Shown here piece after piece: positions 1-7,759 of a DNA stretch of 64,000 nucleotides. The number at the start of each line of letters is the position of its first letter. The stretch's first letter is position 1. Under the pieces are notes generated by a model. It saw only the letters and a program-made list of their open reading frames with translations, was not told the DNA's origin and made no database searches. Source of the stretch: CANLBN01 sp050633525 (GTDB lineage: Bacteria; Pseudomonadota; Gammaproteobacteria; Pseudomonadales; Cellvibrionaceae). The position numbers and the translations under genes are program-made. The DNA is taken from the NCBI GenBank assembly GCA_050633525.1, contig JBOEGR010000010.1, forward strand, positions 1-64,000, read 5' to 3'.

Positions 1-26
1 CTAGTCAAGGAGTTAATCACTTAATA

Positions 27-611
27 ATGAATATCATCTGCCATCTAAGTTTTACACTATGGTTCAGTCTCCTATTAGCAACAAGTTGTTGGGCGCAAAG
101 TAACTCTCCTGCAGACCAACTTATCAAAGGGGCTTTTGCTATATCAAAAGACTGGAATACTATTCGGTTTTATAAACCACTAGAATCAACACCTCACACA
201 CAGTCCTTTCAATTATTATTTTGTAATAATCAAATGGATTTTATTAACTTACGTCCAGATGAGGTGCGTACTCCTGAAAATTCTGGCGACTTTAAACGCA
301 CAATAGATAATAAAATACTTGAATTAGAGGTCATTGTTCATAATGGTAAAAAAGAGTATCACTTACCTCAAACTAGCAGCGGTTCTTATTATGCTGGAAA
401 AGGTGCCGGATGCTTATTTATAGGTTACCGTTTAGAAGGAAAAGACATGGAAATATTCCTTCCTCAAGGGACTCGATTTTTCTTTGCTAAGATACGAGCT
501 AACATACCAATAACTATTGACCGACTATACTGGACAGCCTCTTATTACGAACGCTCTCCGAATAGGAAATGGAGTGACATACACCCTTCTAGAATAATTG
601 ATATAAAGTAA
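27..611 (+). CDS. Hypothetical exported protein
   Basis: The product is 194 residues and I do not recognise the family. Residues 1-23 form a typical Sec signal peptide: a hydrophobic stretch after a short neutral start, ending in a CWAQ-type cleavage site. The mature part is mixed polar/aromatic with no transmembrane segment, so it is probably periplasmic or secreted. The start ATG at 27 lies about 10 bases after an AAGGAG-like ribosome site at 7-12. The gene stands alone before the Cpx-like promoter. No catalytic motif is visible. Confidence 0.6.
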   Translation: MNIICHLSFTLWFSLLLATSCWAQSNSPADQLIKGAFAISKDWNTIRFYKPLESTPHTQSFQLLFCNNQMDFINLRPDEVRTPENSGDFKRTIDNKILELEVIVHNGKKEYHLPQTSSGSYYAGKGAGCLFIGYRLEGKDMEIFLPQGTRFFFAKIRANIPITIDRLYWTASYYERSPNRKWSDIHPSRIIDIK

Positions 612-667
612 GGCATGCAGTAAACCCTACCGCACACACCAAGGCAGCACACCATCCAATGGCTCCT

Positions 668-711
668 GTTACATACCGTTACATACCGTTACCCTCCTGA
701 AAGGTTATAAT
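668..711 (+). promoter_or_regulatory. Cpx-type promoter: three phased GTTAC repeats and a TATAAT box
   Basis: GTTAC occurs at 668-672, 678-682 and 688-692, with exactly 10-base phasing. Read on the minus strand this is GTAAC-N5-GTAAC-N5-GTAAC, very close to the known CpxR box GTAAA-N5-GTAAA. A perfect TATAAT lies at 706-711. The -35 position (about 683-688) has no consensus and falls inside the repeats, as expected for an activator-dependent promoter. The next gene (start 769) is a CpxP/Spy-like protein followed by a CpxR-like regulator, so autoregulation is the natural inference. Confidence 0.65.
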
Positions 712-768
712 AGGCCTGCAGCTCTATAGTGATCCCTGTCAACTCAACAGACTTAACAGGAGAATCGA

Positions 769-1224
769 ATGAAACTGACAAAAAAAGCAGCTCTACTTTC
801 AATGGGTGTTGCGACTGCGGTTATTGCTAGCATTGGTACTGTATTTGCCTTTGGCGGTCACCATCATGACCCCACTAAACGTGCCGACCGTATAGCCGAA
901 AAGATGACTAAGAAGCTATCGCTAAATGTAGAGCAGCAAGATAAATTAACGATTGCGAAAGATGCTGCATTACACTTACATCAAAAAATGCATCAAGATA
1001 GGCAAACACTGGAAGAGGATATACTCTCTTTAGTGAGCAGCGAGACTTTAGATGAGGCACTGATCTTAGAGCATATCAATGCAAAAACGGATGCGATTAA
1101 AGCTCAGGCGCCCGAAATGGTTGCGGCACTGGCAGGCTTTTACAATAGTTTGGATGCTAAGCAACAAGAAAAGGTACGCGCCAAAGTAGAGAGAAAAATG
1201 GAACACATACGCGATGATGACTAA
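769..1224 (+). CDS. CpxP/Spy-family periplasmic stress protein
   Basis: This 151-residue protein has a signal peptide (about residues 1-27, ending in the VFAF region) and a His-rich GGHHHD segment just after it. The remainder is almost entirely charged helix. The segment around LSLNVEQQDKL resembles the LTxxQ repeats of the CpxP/Spy family, which are cradle-shaped periplasmic chaperones or inhibitors of CpxA. An AGGAG ribosome site precedes the ATG by 6-8 bases. It is the first gene of a collinear set with a response regulator and sensor kinase. In Escherichia coli cpxP is divergent from cpxRA. The His cluster could bind metal, which is inference. Confidence 0.75.
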   Translation: MKLTKKAALLSMGVATAVIASIGTVFAFGGHHHDPTKRADRIAEKMTKKLSLNVEQQDKLTIAKDAALHLHQKMHQDRQTLEEDILSLVSSETLDEALILEHINAKTDAIKAQAPEMVAALAGFYNSLDAKQQEKVRAKVERKMEHIRDDD

Positions 1225-1259
1225 CTCTTTTCGTTAACGATGAACATCAACCTAACAAA

Positions 1260-1291
1260 GCGCGGTGAAAGCCGCGCCTTTATTTTTATTT
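1260..1291 (+). terminator. GC-rich hairpin with T-rich tail between the CpxP-like and CpxR-like genes
   Basis: The arms GCGCGG (1260-1265) and CCGCGC (1272-1277) enclose a TGAAAG loop, followed by a T-rich run at 1279-1291 that ends directly at the regulator ATG. This looks like an intrinsic terminator or attenuator that lets only part of the transcripts continue into cpxR. It would also occlude the ribosome site of the next gene. Confidence 0.6.
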
Positions 1292-1972
1292 ATGCAACGT
1301 ATTTTATTAATTGATGATGATGAAAAATTAGGTGATTTACTTCACACCTATTTTAATAAATTTGCGATCGATTGTATTAATGCAACTACGCCTAGCAACG
1401 GGCTTGAAAAACTATCTAAACAGGCGTTTGATTTAGTTATTCTAGATGTGATGCTACCAGAGCAAGATGGTTTTGAAGTCTGTAAATATATCCGCAAAAC
1501 CAGCGACATCCCTATTGTGATGTTAACCGCTAGGGGGGAAGTCATGGACCGCATCATCGGCTTAGAAATTGGAGCAGATGACTACCTACCAAAACCCTTT
1601 GAACCAAGAGAATTACTCGCCAGAATCCAAACTATCCTTAAACGTGCAAAGAAAACAAGCAGTTCATCGCTGATACAGTTTGGTGATTTAAGCGTTAACC
1701 AAAAGACGATGCAAGTCACTATAGAGAATCAACTCATACCTTTAACCTCTATGGAGTATGAGCTACTGTTACTATTTGTTGCTCAACCCCAAACACTATT
1801 GAGTCGTGACGACATTCTTAACCACTTAAAAGGAATTGATACCGATGCCTTTTCACGATCAGTCGATATTTTAATTAGTCGCTTACGGCAAAAGTTGAAA
1901 CCGCTAGAGCTCATTAAAACGATACGCAACCGAGGTTATATTTTTATCGGCGATGATTCAGGAAAAACATAA
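1292..1972 (+). CDS. cpxR: OmpR-family response regulator, CpxR-like
   Basis: This is a receiver plus winged-helix DNA-binding protein of 226 residues. The receiver has the acidic pair DDD (residues 8-10), the phospho-acceptor Asp in LVILDVMLP (about residue 52) and the conserved Lys in PKPFE. The C-terminal half matches the OmpR/PhoB DNA-binding domain. I chose the ATG at 1292 because MQRILLIDDD is the canonical family start; an in-frame GTG at 1265 would place nine residues inside the terminator hairpin. No clear Shine-Dalgarno precedes 1292. The stop overlaps the kinase start as TAATG. The Cpx assignment rests on the CpxP-like neighbour and the GTAAC-type operator; the domain alone cannot tell CpxR from RstA-like regulators. 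Confidence 0.8.
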   Translation: MQRILLIDDDEKLGDLLHTYFNKFAIDCINATTPSNGLEKLSKQAFDLVILDVMLPEQDGFEVCKYIRKTSDIPIVMLTARGEVMDRIIGLEIGADDYLPKPFEPRELLARIQTILKRAKKTSSSSLIQFGDLSVNQKTMQVTIENQLIPLTSMEYELLLLFVAQPQTLLSRDDILNHLKGIDTDAFSRSVDILISRLRQKLKPLELIKTIRNRGYIFIGDDSGKT

Positions 1973-3336
1973 TGCGCTATCTTAAGAATGATTTTGGCTC
2001 ATACCTTAAACGTTATAAATACCCATTAAATCGTTTATCAAAAAAGCTCATCTTACTATTTTTAGTCATCGCGCTACTATTTTTGCTTGTGGTCGGAGCA
2101 AGCTTAAGCCATTTTTTTAAATATCATTTCAAATATCATGTAAAACCCCACTTGTTCCAATACTTAGAGTATGTACGCAATGACATAGGTGTACCCGCCG
2201 ACAGAGAAAAAGCCCAAACATTAGCAAACAAACTCAATATCGATATTGTTATTATTGATGAAATGGGCGCTTGGGCATCTAACGCAGAAACTATTAACAC
2301 TCAAGATATTCAAATCGAGGATCAATATACGAATAACGGAATTGAATACGGTGAAGTTGAAATTGGCCGTAAAGATTATGCTAGCATGGCAGCAAACGGC
2401 ACCATGTTTTTATTTGACCTTAGCCAGATAAAACAACAAGGGGGCCACCCACGAGCATTGATGCCTCTGGCATTCCTACTGGTTATTTTATTGGCACTCT
2501 ACTATGCCACACGCAAATTATTCGCGCCTATATTAACGATTCAGAGCGGTGTTAAAACCATTGGTTTAGGCAAACTCGACCATCGTATTCACATTAATCG
2601 CAAAGATGAATTGGGTGAGTTAGCTAATAACATTAATGACATGGCAGCAGAACTACAAAAAATGCTGGATGCTAAACGTCAATTATTGTTAGCAGTGAGT
2701 CATGAATTACGGTCGCCATTAACTCGTGCTAATGTCGCTATAGAAATGCTAGACAATAGTGATTTTAAACAACAGATTAAAGATGACATTCAAGAAATAG
2801 AAAGTTTGATAGCCGAAATATTAGAAACGGAACGATTAAGCAGCCACCACCATGTTCTTGAAAAAGATCATTACCGTATCAATGATACTGTTCGTGAAGT
2901 CATTAGGGATTATTTTATTAAAAGCGAGTTAAACCTAAGCATACCGGATACAGACCTCACTGCCTTTGTTGATAAACCCCGCATTAAATTGTTACTAAAA
3001 AATATTATCGGCAATGCCTTGCAGTACCAAACACAAAAAACAGCAGTGACGGTATCTACTCAAGATAATAACTTACTGATACAAGTGGAAGACGATGGTA
3101 AAGGTATCGCTGAAAGTGATTTACCACATCTTACCGAACCTTTTTATCGCGTTGACCCTGCTCGACAACGGCAAACAGGCGGCTATGGCCTAGGTTTATA
3201 CCTATGCAGAGTGATTACAGAAGCCCATGAAGGCACACTGCATATTGATAGCCAGATAAACAAAGGCACAACTGTAACGGTTTGTTTACCCTTACTATCT
3301 GGAGAAGAAACTCATCTCCAAGGCTCAAAAAACTAA
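1972..3336 (+). CDS. cpxA: Membrane sensor histidine kinase, CpxA-like
   Basis: The 454-residue protein has a transmembrane helix at about 26-46, a periplasmic sensor domain of roughly 115 residues, and a second transmembrane helix at about 162-180. A HAMP domain follows to about 233, then a HisKA domain with the phospho-accepting His244 in AVSHELRSPLTR. The HATPase domain shows the N box (NIIGNALQY), a DDGKGI G1 box and a GGYGLGLYL G2 box. It presumably phosphorylates the preceding regulator, whose stop codon it overlaps by one base. CpxA identity is inferred from context. The periplasmic domain is shorter than in many kinases but in the CpxA range. Confidence 0.8.
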   Translation: MRYLKNDFGSYLKRYKYPLNRLSKKLILLFLVIALLFLLVVGASLSHFFKYHFKYHVKPHLFQYLEYVRNDIGVPADREKAQTLANKLNIDIVIIDEMGAWASNAETINTQDIQIEDQYTNNGIEYGEVEIGRKDYASMAANGTMFLFDLSQIKQQGGHPRALMPLAFLLVILLALYYATRKLFAPILTIQSGVKTIGLGKLDHRIHINRKDELGELANNINDMAAELQKMLDAKRQLLLAVSHELRSPLTRANVAIEMLDNSDFKQQIKDDIQEIESLIAEILETERLSSHHHVLEKDHYRINDTVREVIRDYFIKSELNLSIPDTDLTAFVDKPRIKLLLKNIIGNALQYQTQKTAVTVSTQDNNLLIQVEDDGKGIAESDLPHLTEPFYRVDPARQRQTGGYGLGLYLCRVITEAHEGTLHIDSQINKGTTVTVCLPLLSGEETHLQGSKN

Positions 3337-3422
3337 GCCTCACTTTCTTTTATCTTGTAAAAAGCCTGTTATCCAGAGGCAAGTCCATCTAAAATACTTG
3401 TATTCTTTCATTAGGCTTATAT

Positions 3423-4268
3423 ATGATTGCCCTGCTCCATGGATTAGCCAATCGGCTTAAACAGTTATTCATCCGTTCGCCTAAGCATGATTATCGCTGG
3501 CAAGCGCACTGGTCTGACTTTTTATTTAACAATGTGGGTTTTTATAAAGTCTTATCCGATGATGATAAAAAGCTATTCGAACAGCGCTGTTTATTATTCA
3601 TCAATACAACACGTATCGAGGCTGGTGCATTTGAAGTCAGCGATGAAGATCGTTTACTCGTGGCTGCTAGCGCTATTATTCCTGTTTGGGGCTTTCCTAA
3701 GTGGCACTATTTTAATTTAGAAGCCGTATTTTTGTTGCCTGCTTCGTTCAACGAAAAGTTTGAGTGTGGGCAAGCAAATTCTACTATTGCCGGCATGGTA
3801 GGCAATGGGCCTATGCTAGGTAAAATGGCTTTAAGCCGCCAACATTTGCACTTAGGTTATCAAAACAGTAAAGACAAAAGTAACGTCGGCATTCATGAAT
3901 TTGTGCATCTACTAGATATGGCCGATGGCACTTGTGATGGTATATCCACCCCCTTACATCAATTTGAGCCAAGCGTTTTATGGTTTGATTTTATCGAGCA
4001 CAAGATCAACGAGATAGATACTGGTGATAGTAATATCCCTGCTTATGGGGCAACAAATCGACAAGAGTTTTTTGCGGTCGCCTCTGAATATTTTTTTGAA
4101 CGCCCTAAGATGCTACAGCGCAAACACCCCGAGCTATTTGAAAAACTCACCCGCTTTTACCAACAGAACGTTTTGGACATTGAGAGCGATGTGAAAATCC
4201 GAGCAAAATCACCCTGCCCATGCAATAGTGGAAAACGTTATAAACGTTGCTGTATGCCCAATGACTAG
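3423..4268 (+). CDS. mtfA: MtfA-like M90 zinc peptidase with C-terminal SEC-C motif
   Basis: Residues 1-250 match the MtfA/M90 peptidase family, a cytoplasmic zinc metallopeptidase that in E. coli interacts with the Mlc repressor. The zinc motif HEFVH is at 158-162, followed by LLDMADG. A distal EFFAVASEYFFE region supplies the third acidic ligand. The product is 281 residues, longer than MtfA (about 265). The extra tail carries CPCNSGKRYKRCC (about 264-276), which is a SEC-C zinc-binding motif of the type found in SecA and many accessory proteins. A monocistronic layout is likely: the gaps to both neighbours are about 85 bases. Confidence 0.85.
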   Translation: MIALLHGLANRLKQLFIRSPKHDYRWQAHWSDFLFNNVGFYKVLSDDDKKLFEQRCLLFINTTRIEAGAFEVSDEDRLLVAASAIIPVWGFPKWHYFNLEAVFLLPASFNEKFECGQANSTIAGMVGNGPMLGKMALSRQHLHLGYQNSKDKSNVGIHEFVHLLDMADGTCDGISTPLHQFEPSVLWFDFIEHKINEIDTGDSNIPAYGATNRQEFFAVASEYFFERPKMLQRKHPELFEKLTRFYQQNVLDIESDVKIRAKSPCPCNSGKRYKRCCMPND

Positions 4269-4353
4269 TATGTTTGTGTTAATCTAACACTCAAAACTAA
4301 AACCTTCTTTTTATTAATAATCAATAAACTTATTGACCTCAGGATAAGAAAAA

Positions 4354-4929
4354 ATGCCCAAAGCCAGTGATATTAAAAAGAATAGCGCCGTTGAGTATAA
4401 CGGTAAAACCTATATTGTCAGAGATATTGAGCGCTCTGTACCACAAGGTCGAGCAGGAGGCAGCATTTACCGTATGCGCATGTACGAAGTCGTTACTGGC
4501 GGCAAAGTAGATGAAACATTTAAAGACTCTGACATGCTCAACCTCGCTGACCTTGTGCGCAAGCCAGCCACTTTTTCTTATATAGATGGTGATGAGTATG
4601 TCTTTTTAGATTCTAGTGACTACACACCTTATAATTTGAACAAAGATTCAATTGCGGACGAAATTCTTTTTATTAACGAAGCGACCGAAGGTGTCAATGT
4701 CGTGGTAGTGAATGATTTGCCTGTTGCTCTCGACCTACCTACCAGCGTCGAACTTGAGGTCACTGAAACAGACCCTTCTATCAAAGGCGCATCAGCCACT
4801 TCCAGAACTAAGCCCGCGTTATTGTCGACAGGGCTAACGATACAAGTGCCGGAACATATTGCCAATGGCGATAAGATTAAAATCAATGTTGAAGAGCGGA
4901 AGTTTATGGGTAGAGCCGATACTAAGTAA
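4354..4929 (+). CDS. yeiP: Elongation factor P-like protein (EfpL/YeiP)
   Basis: The 191-residue protein has the three-domain EF-P architecture. It carries the YeiP/EfpL signatures: the N-terminal KIKKN-type opening, the FSYIDGDEYVF segment and the C-terminal GRAD tail. Canonical EF-P carries a modified Lys or Arg at the loop tip of domain I; here Arg33 sits in SVPQGRAGG, the same position as Arg33 of E. coli EfpL. EfpL helps ribosomes through certain stalling sequences without the usual modification. An AGGA ribosome site precedes the ATG. True EF-P is presumably elsewhere in the genome. Confidence 0.9.
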   Translation: MPKASDIKKNSAVEYNGKTYIVRDIERSVPQGRAGGSIYRMRMYEVVTGGKVDETFKDSDMLNLADLVRKPATFSYIDGDEYVFLDSSDYTPYNLNKDSIADEILFINEATEGVNVVVVNDLPVALDLPTSVELEVTETDPSIKGASATSRTKPALLSTGLTIQVPEHIANGDKIKINVEERKFMGRADTK

Positions 4930-4980
4930 TAATCTGCAAGTACCTATATCGTCAGTATATGAACGGGGCTTATTATACGG

Positions 4981-5274
4981 CTACTGAAACCGAGCAACAG
5001 CCCAGTCACCTTTTCTGGCAACTGAGATGGCATAGTCTACATCCATCTCTTGTTTTGCGACGCAATCGAGAAAGAGCTCTAAGCCATGCTCTGCGTCTTC
5101 ACGTGATGCATAGGGGCCTACATCGCGATTTTCTCTTGTAGTAAAGTACCATTGACTATCGGCAGTAAAGAAACGATCACTACGAAACCAAAACTTGTCC
5201 TGCTCGCCGCCTCTCACTTCCAAAGAGACATCTTTAGGAATGGGCTGAGGATTAATATTCGGACTAATTTGCAT
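4981..5274 (-). CDS. Conserved small protein, possibly DUF6316 family
   Basis: This 97-residue soluble protein contains the block FWFRSDRFF followed by QWYFTTREN and VGPYASREDAE. From memory this fits a small conserved gammaproteobacterial family of unknown function (DUF6316), but I cannot verify this here. No signal peptide or membrane segment is seen. It is convergent with the EfpL gene and separated from it by about 50 bases. A weak promoter-like pair (TTGGAC and TCATAC, minus strand, about 5354-5384) lies upstream. Confidence 0.6.
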   Translation of the reverse strand: MQISPNINPQPIPKDVSLEVRGGEQDKFWFRSDRFFTADSQWYFTTRENRDVGPYASREDAEHGLELFLDCVAKQEMDVDYAISVARKGDWAVARFQ

Positions 5275-5430
5275 AAGCTACACCTACATCACTACGCTTG
5301 TTCACTTTCAAGCTACTCACTTCTAGGCTTAGCGCCTATTTTAAGCTTAGTTTACGGTATGATATTTAGCCAGAAATTGTCCAAAAAGGGCCGTAGGCAT
5401 TTTACAGTCTCATATCTTAGGTGACAGCTT

Positions 5431-6039
5431 CTATTTAGCCCATAACGGTGAAGGTTTGGGGATAGAGAAGTTGGCAATAACACTTTCTTTTGAGCGTCTC
5501 TGCCAATCAATATCGATATTAGATAGGAGAGTGACCCATGGTTCTGAACTAGAGCGGTTATGTTGCCATTCAAGATAGGCATTGAACAAAATCGTCTTTA
5601 CCGCTCTAGGATACTGCTTAATTGAAGCTAACATTTGCGCGTCATGGGCAGAGGTATTAAACAGGTAAAGCGCCCTAATCGCCCCATAACAATCTGTATT
5701 TGCTACCCACTCATCTTCGGATAAGCATAACTCTGGAATGAGTTTTAAAATAGAATCTAAGGTGTCTTTTTGAGGCAAAGAAAGCAGTGTATTCTTTGCT
5801 TTTTTTACTCTTTCATAGGATTCCAAACAGGCTTTATCTTGCCGTTTTACGCACTCATCTAAGAGGAATTGATCGTTGGGGTACACTTTACTGTGCCCTG
5901 GACTATAGAGTTCACTAACCGCTGATTTTACTATAGGCTCTATACTCACTGGCTCTGGTTTAGCAACACAGCCCTGAGAAAAACCTAAAAATACAAGAGT
6001 TGAAAAAACAAAAGAACGAAAAGGAAGTATCATATTCAT
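5431..6039 (-). CDS. Hypothetical exported protein or lipoprotein
   Basis: I do not recognise the family. The N-terminus is a signal peptide (FVFSTLVFLGFSQG) followed by a Cys. This is a poor lipobox (Ser at -3), so both lipoprotein and cleaved periplasmic forms are possible. The body is a mostly helical domain of about 175 residues with three further cysteines. I chose the ATG at 6039 because it overlaps the upstream stop codon as TAATG, which implies translational coupling to the caspase-like gene; an in-frame ATG at 6054 would overlap it further. The coupling suggests the two proteins work together. Confidence 0.55.
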   Translation of the reverse strand: MNMILPFRSFVFSTLVFLGFSQGCVAKPEPVSIEPIVKSAVSELYSPGHSKVYPNDQFLLDECVKRQDKACLESYERVKKAKNTLLSLPQKDTLDSILKLIPELCLSEDEWVANTDCYGAIRALYLFNTSAHDAQMLASIKQYPRAVKTILFNAYLEWQHNRSSSEPWVTLLSNIDIDWQRRSKESVIANFSIPKPSPLWAK

Positions 6040-6815
6040 TAAAACTGTGTCCATCCTGTTGCACCATGACTCGTTGGGGTTTGCTCTATTCGCTTCATTA
6101 CATTTTCTATATTGGAAGGGCGATTAATCACACCAAAATCTATTTTTTGTTTTGCTCCCGCACTCGCCACACCAAATACAGCGTTCCATTTCTTAGCAAA
6201 CTTATCAGTATAGCAACCGTAAAATTTTGATACTCTTTTAGTTTTAGATGAAAAGCGGCTAGCAACACTGGCATTTTTAACATCCGATATAGATGTTGAA
6301 AATAGCATATCTTTTTGAAAGGCTTGAGCTTCACAACTTTTAGGGTCGTGAGTGAGAGCCAGCATTAAACCTTCTGTACTAGCATGCCCGCTGTACCATA
6401 CACGACTAATTGATTCATTGGGGAATGATTTTAAATACGCCCAAAATTCATCGGGAGTTTTGATACCTTTGTAGGTAATTTGAAATTTAACGGCAACCTG
6501 CTTAATACGGTCTATATAGCTTTTAGCGCCTCGGGCTAATATTTTGTCTGCTGCTTTTTTTCGAATGCTATGTAAGTTAAAGCCATCATCTTGTTTTTTT
6601 TCTGATGCATCAATGACGGAATCATCTTTCCAACGGGCAATATAAGGAGGCTCGTAAACAACCCAATGAACTTTTTCGCCTTTGGCTTTTTTATAAATAT
6701 CTCTTTGTGCCGCCAGCTGCAGAGGAACAATATAGTTTAACCATGTTTGATCATGCGCTTTATCGCAGCCCTTAAATAAACCCGGACCACCTACTAATAT
6801 GACGAAGTTTGACAT
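6039..6815 (-). CDS. Unknown cytoplasmic protein with a caspase-like His/Cys pattern
   Basis: The 258-residue product has no signal peptide. It opens with a strand-like FVILVGGPG. A hydrophobic strand (about 136-141) runs into YSGHAS with His144, and a later segment FYGCYTDKF carries Cys201. A hydrophobic strand leading to Gly-His and a later Gly-Cys is the order of the catalytic dyad in clan CD (caspase/gingipain-like) proteases. The spacing is compatible, but this is inference and not a family match. I chose the ATG at 6815, which has an AAGGA ribosome site about 8 bases upstream; the longer ATG at 6854 lacks one. It is coupled to the exported protein downstream. Confidence 0.55.
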   Translation of the reverse strand: MSNFVILVGGPGLFKGCDKAHDQTWLNYIVPLQLAAQRDIYKKAKGEKVHWVVYEPPYIARWKDDSVIDASEKKQDDGFNLHSIRKKAADKILARGAKSYIDRIKQVAVKFQITYKGIKTPDEFWAYLKSFPNESISRVWYSGHASTEGLMLALTHDPKSCEAQAFQKDMLFSTSISDVKNASVASRFSSKTKRVSKFYGCYTDKFAKKWNAVFGVASAGAKQKIDFGVINRPSNIENVMKRIEQTPTSHGATGWTQF

Positions 6816-7303
6816 TACACTTTCCTTAGCACCTGACATCGGTGTGTTAATCATTAAAATAAAACACTCGCGAGTAACTCAATTTACCTATAGCCTTTAC
6901 TCTCGGCCGATTATATCTATATTTTGATCTACAAAGTGTGATGTGATTCAAATAATTTTTCTGATAGAAACCGTCATATTCAATGGATATCTATAAATGA
7001 CGAATAACTTCACTATGGCATCACTAAATCAACAAATAACGATGCTTTAATTATTGAACCTGCTTAAATTCATAAAACTACTTCACATTATCACAATAAA
7101 GCGCCGGAAATAGTGCCAATGTGTGACATAAATCCCACTTCGCTTAGTCAAAAATCGTTAGTATTCGCGTCAATTAAAGGCCAAACATGAATCTTAACAA
7201 TTCATGTAAAGACTAAACAAAAACTAAAAAGTTATTCTAATAATAATCGCCAAACTTTTACTATTTTTCGATTAATCTTTGTATTAATTGAATGGGGGAC
7301 AAT
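6816..7303. other. AT-rich divergent intergenic region
   Basis: This stretch of nearly 490 bases separates the caspase-like gene (minus) from the first of three small paralogues (plus). It contains an inverted repeat, ACATGAAT (7185-7192) and ATTCATGT (7200-7207), with a 7-base spacer about 100 bases before the small gene. This could be an operator. I see no coding signal and no convincing sigma-70 hexamer pair. Confidence 0.4.
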
Positions 7304-7531
7304 ATGAAGTGGCAGTTTGCCGATTTAAATACCTTACGTGATGATGATTCAGGTTATGAAATACACCTCGAAGGTGGAACGTGGTTTCACCCAAAAAAAC
7401 TAAGACCAAAAGCACCTGAAGGCATGAGCTTTTCAAAACAATTAAAGTTATTACGCAAGGGCTTACAGCACATTAAGTCCATTGGCGGCAATATCGAGCC
7501 CATCAACACTGTTAGCACTAATGCGGCCTAG
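7304..7531 (+). CDS. Small protein of a tandem paralogue family, copy 1
   Basis: The product is 75 residues, soluble, with no signal peptide. It shares a core of about 60 residues with the next two genes: a W3-F5-D7 start, GYEIH, the block GTWFHPKKLRP, then LKLLRKGLQHIKSIG. I do not recognise the family. The start at 7304 is favoured over an ATG at 7292 because a GGGGGA ribosome site lies just upstream and because MKWQF aligns with the starts of copies 2 and 3. The C-terminal tail after the IG is variable. The conserved Trp-Phe-His-Pro suggests a structural or ligand-binding loop; nothing more can be said. Confidence 0.75.
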   Translation: MKWQFADLNTLRDDDSGYEIHLEGGTWFHPKKLRPKAPEGMSFSKQLKLLRKGLQHIKSIGGNIEPINTVSTNAA

Positions 7532-7613
7532 AACCAATTTATTACTGCTTAATTTTTGCGCACTTCACTTTTTGCTTTCTTTATCAGAAAGCTCGTCTAC
7601 GCTTTAACTAACT

Positions 7614-7639
7614 CTAGTTAACCCACACGGGTTAGCTAG
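7614..7639. promoter_or_regulatory. Near-perfect inverted repeat between paralogue copies 1 and 2
   Basis: CTAGTTAACCC (7614-7624) and GGGTTAGCTAG (7629-7639) pair with one mismatch around an ACAC loop. No T-run follows on the plus strand, so it is not a standard intrinsic terminator. It may be an operator or an RNA hairpin ending copy 1. Confidence 0.4.
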
Positions 7640-7759
7640 TATTAGTGATTACATATTGGCACCAAATTCACTAAAATGCCGCCTATTGAAAGATAGGGAT
7701 TCACAACATATGTTCCCTGAACAATGTCATTTGTCTTGAACAAAGGGAGGAAGACTATT

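Noticed and set aside
1265..1291. GTG start extending CpxR-like protein by nine residues
   Set aside because: The extension lies within the terminator hairpin and does not match the family N-terminus.
6039..6815. Possibility that the His/Cys protein belongs to an anti-phage operon
   Set aside because: No nuclease, cyclase, reverse transcriptase or other defence partner is adjacent, so only the fold suggestion is kept.
7614..7639. Inverted repeat as an intrinsic terminator of the first small paralogue
   Set aside because: There is no T-run on the plus strand after the stem, so it is listed only as a possible regulatory palindrome.
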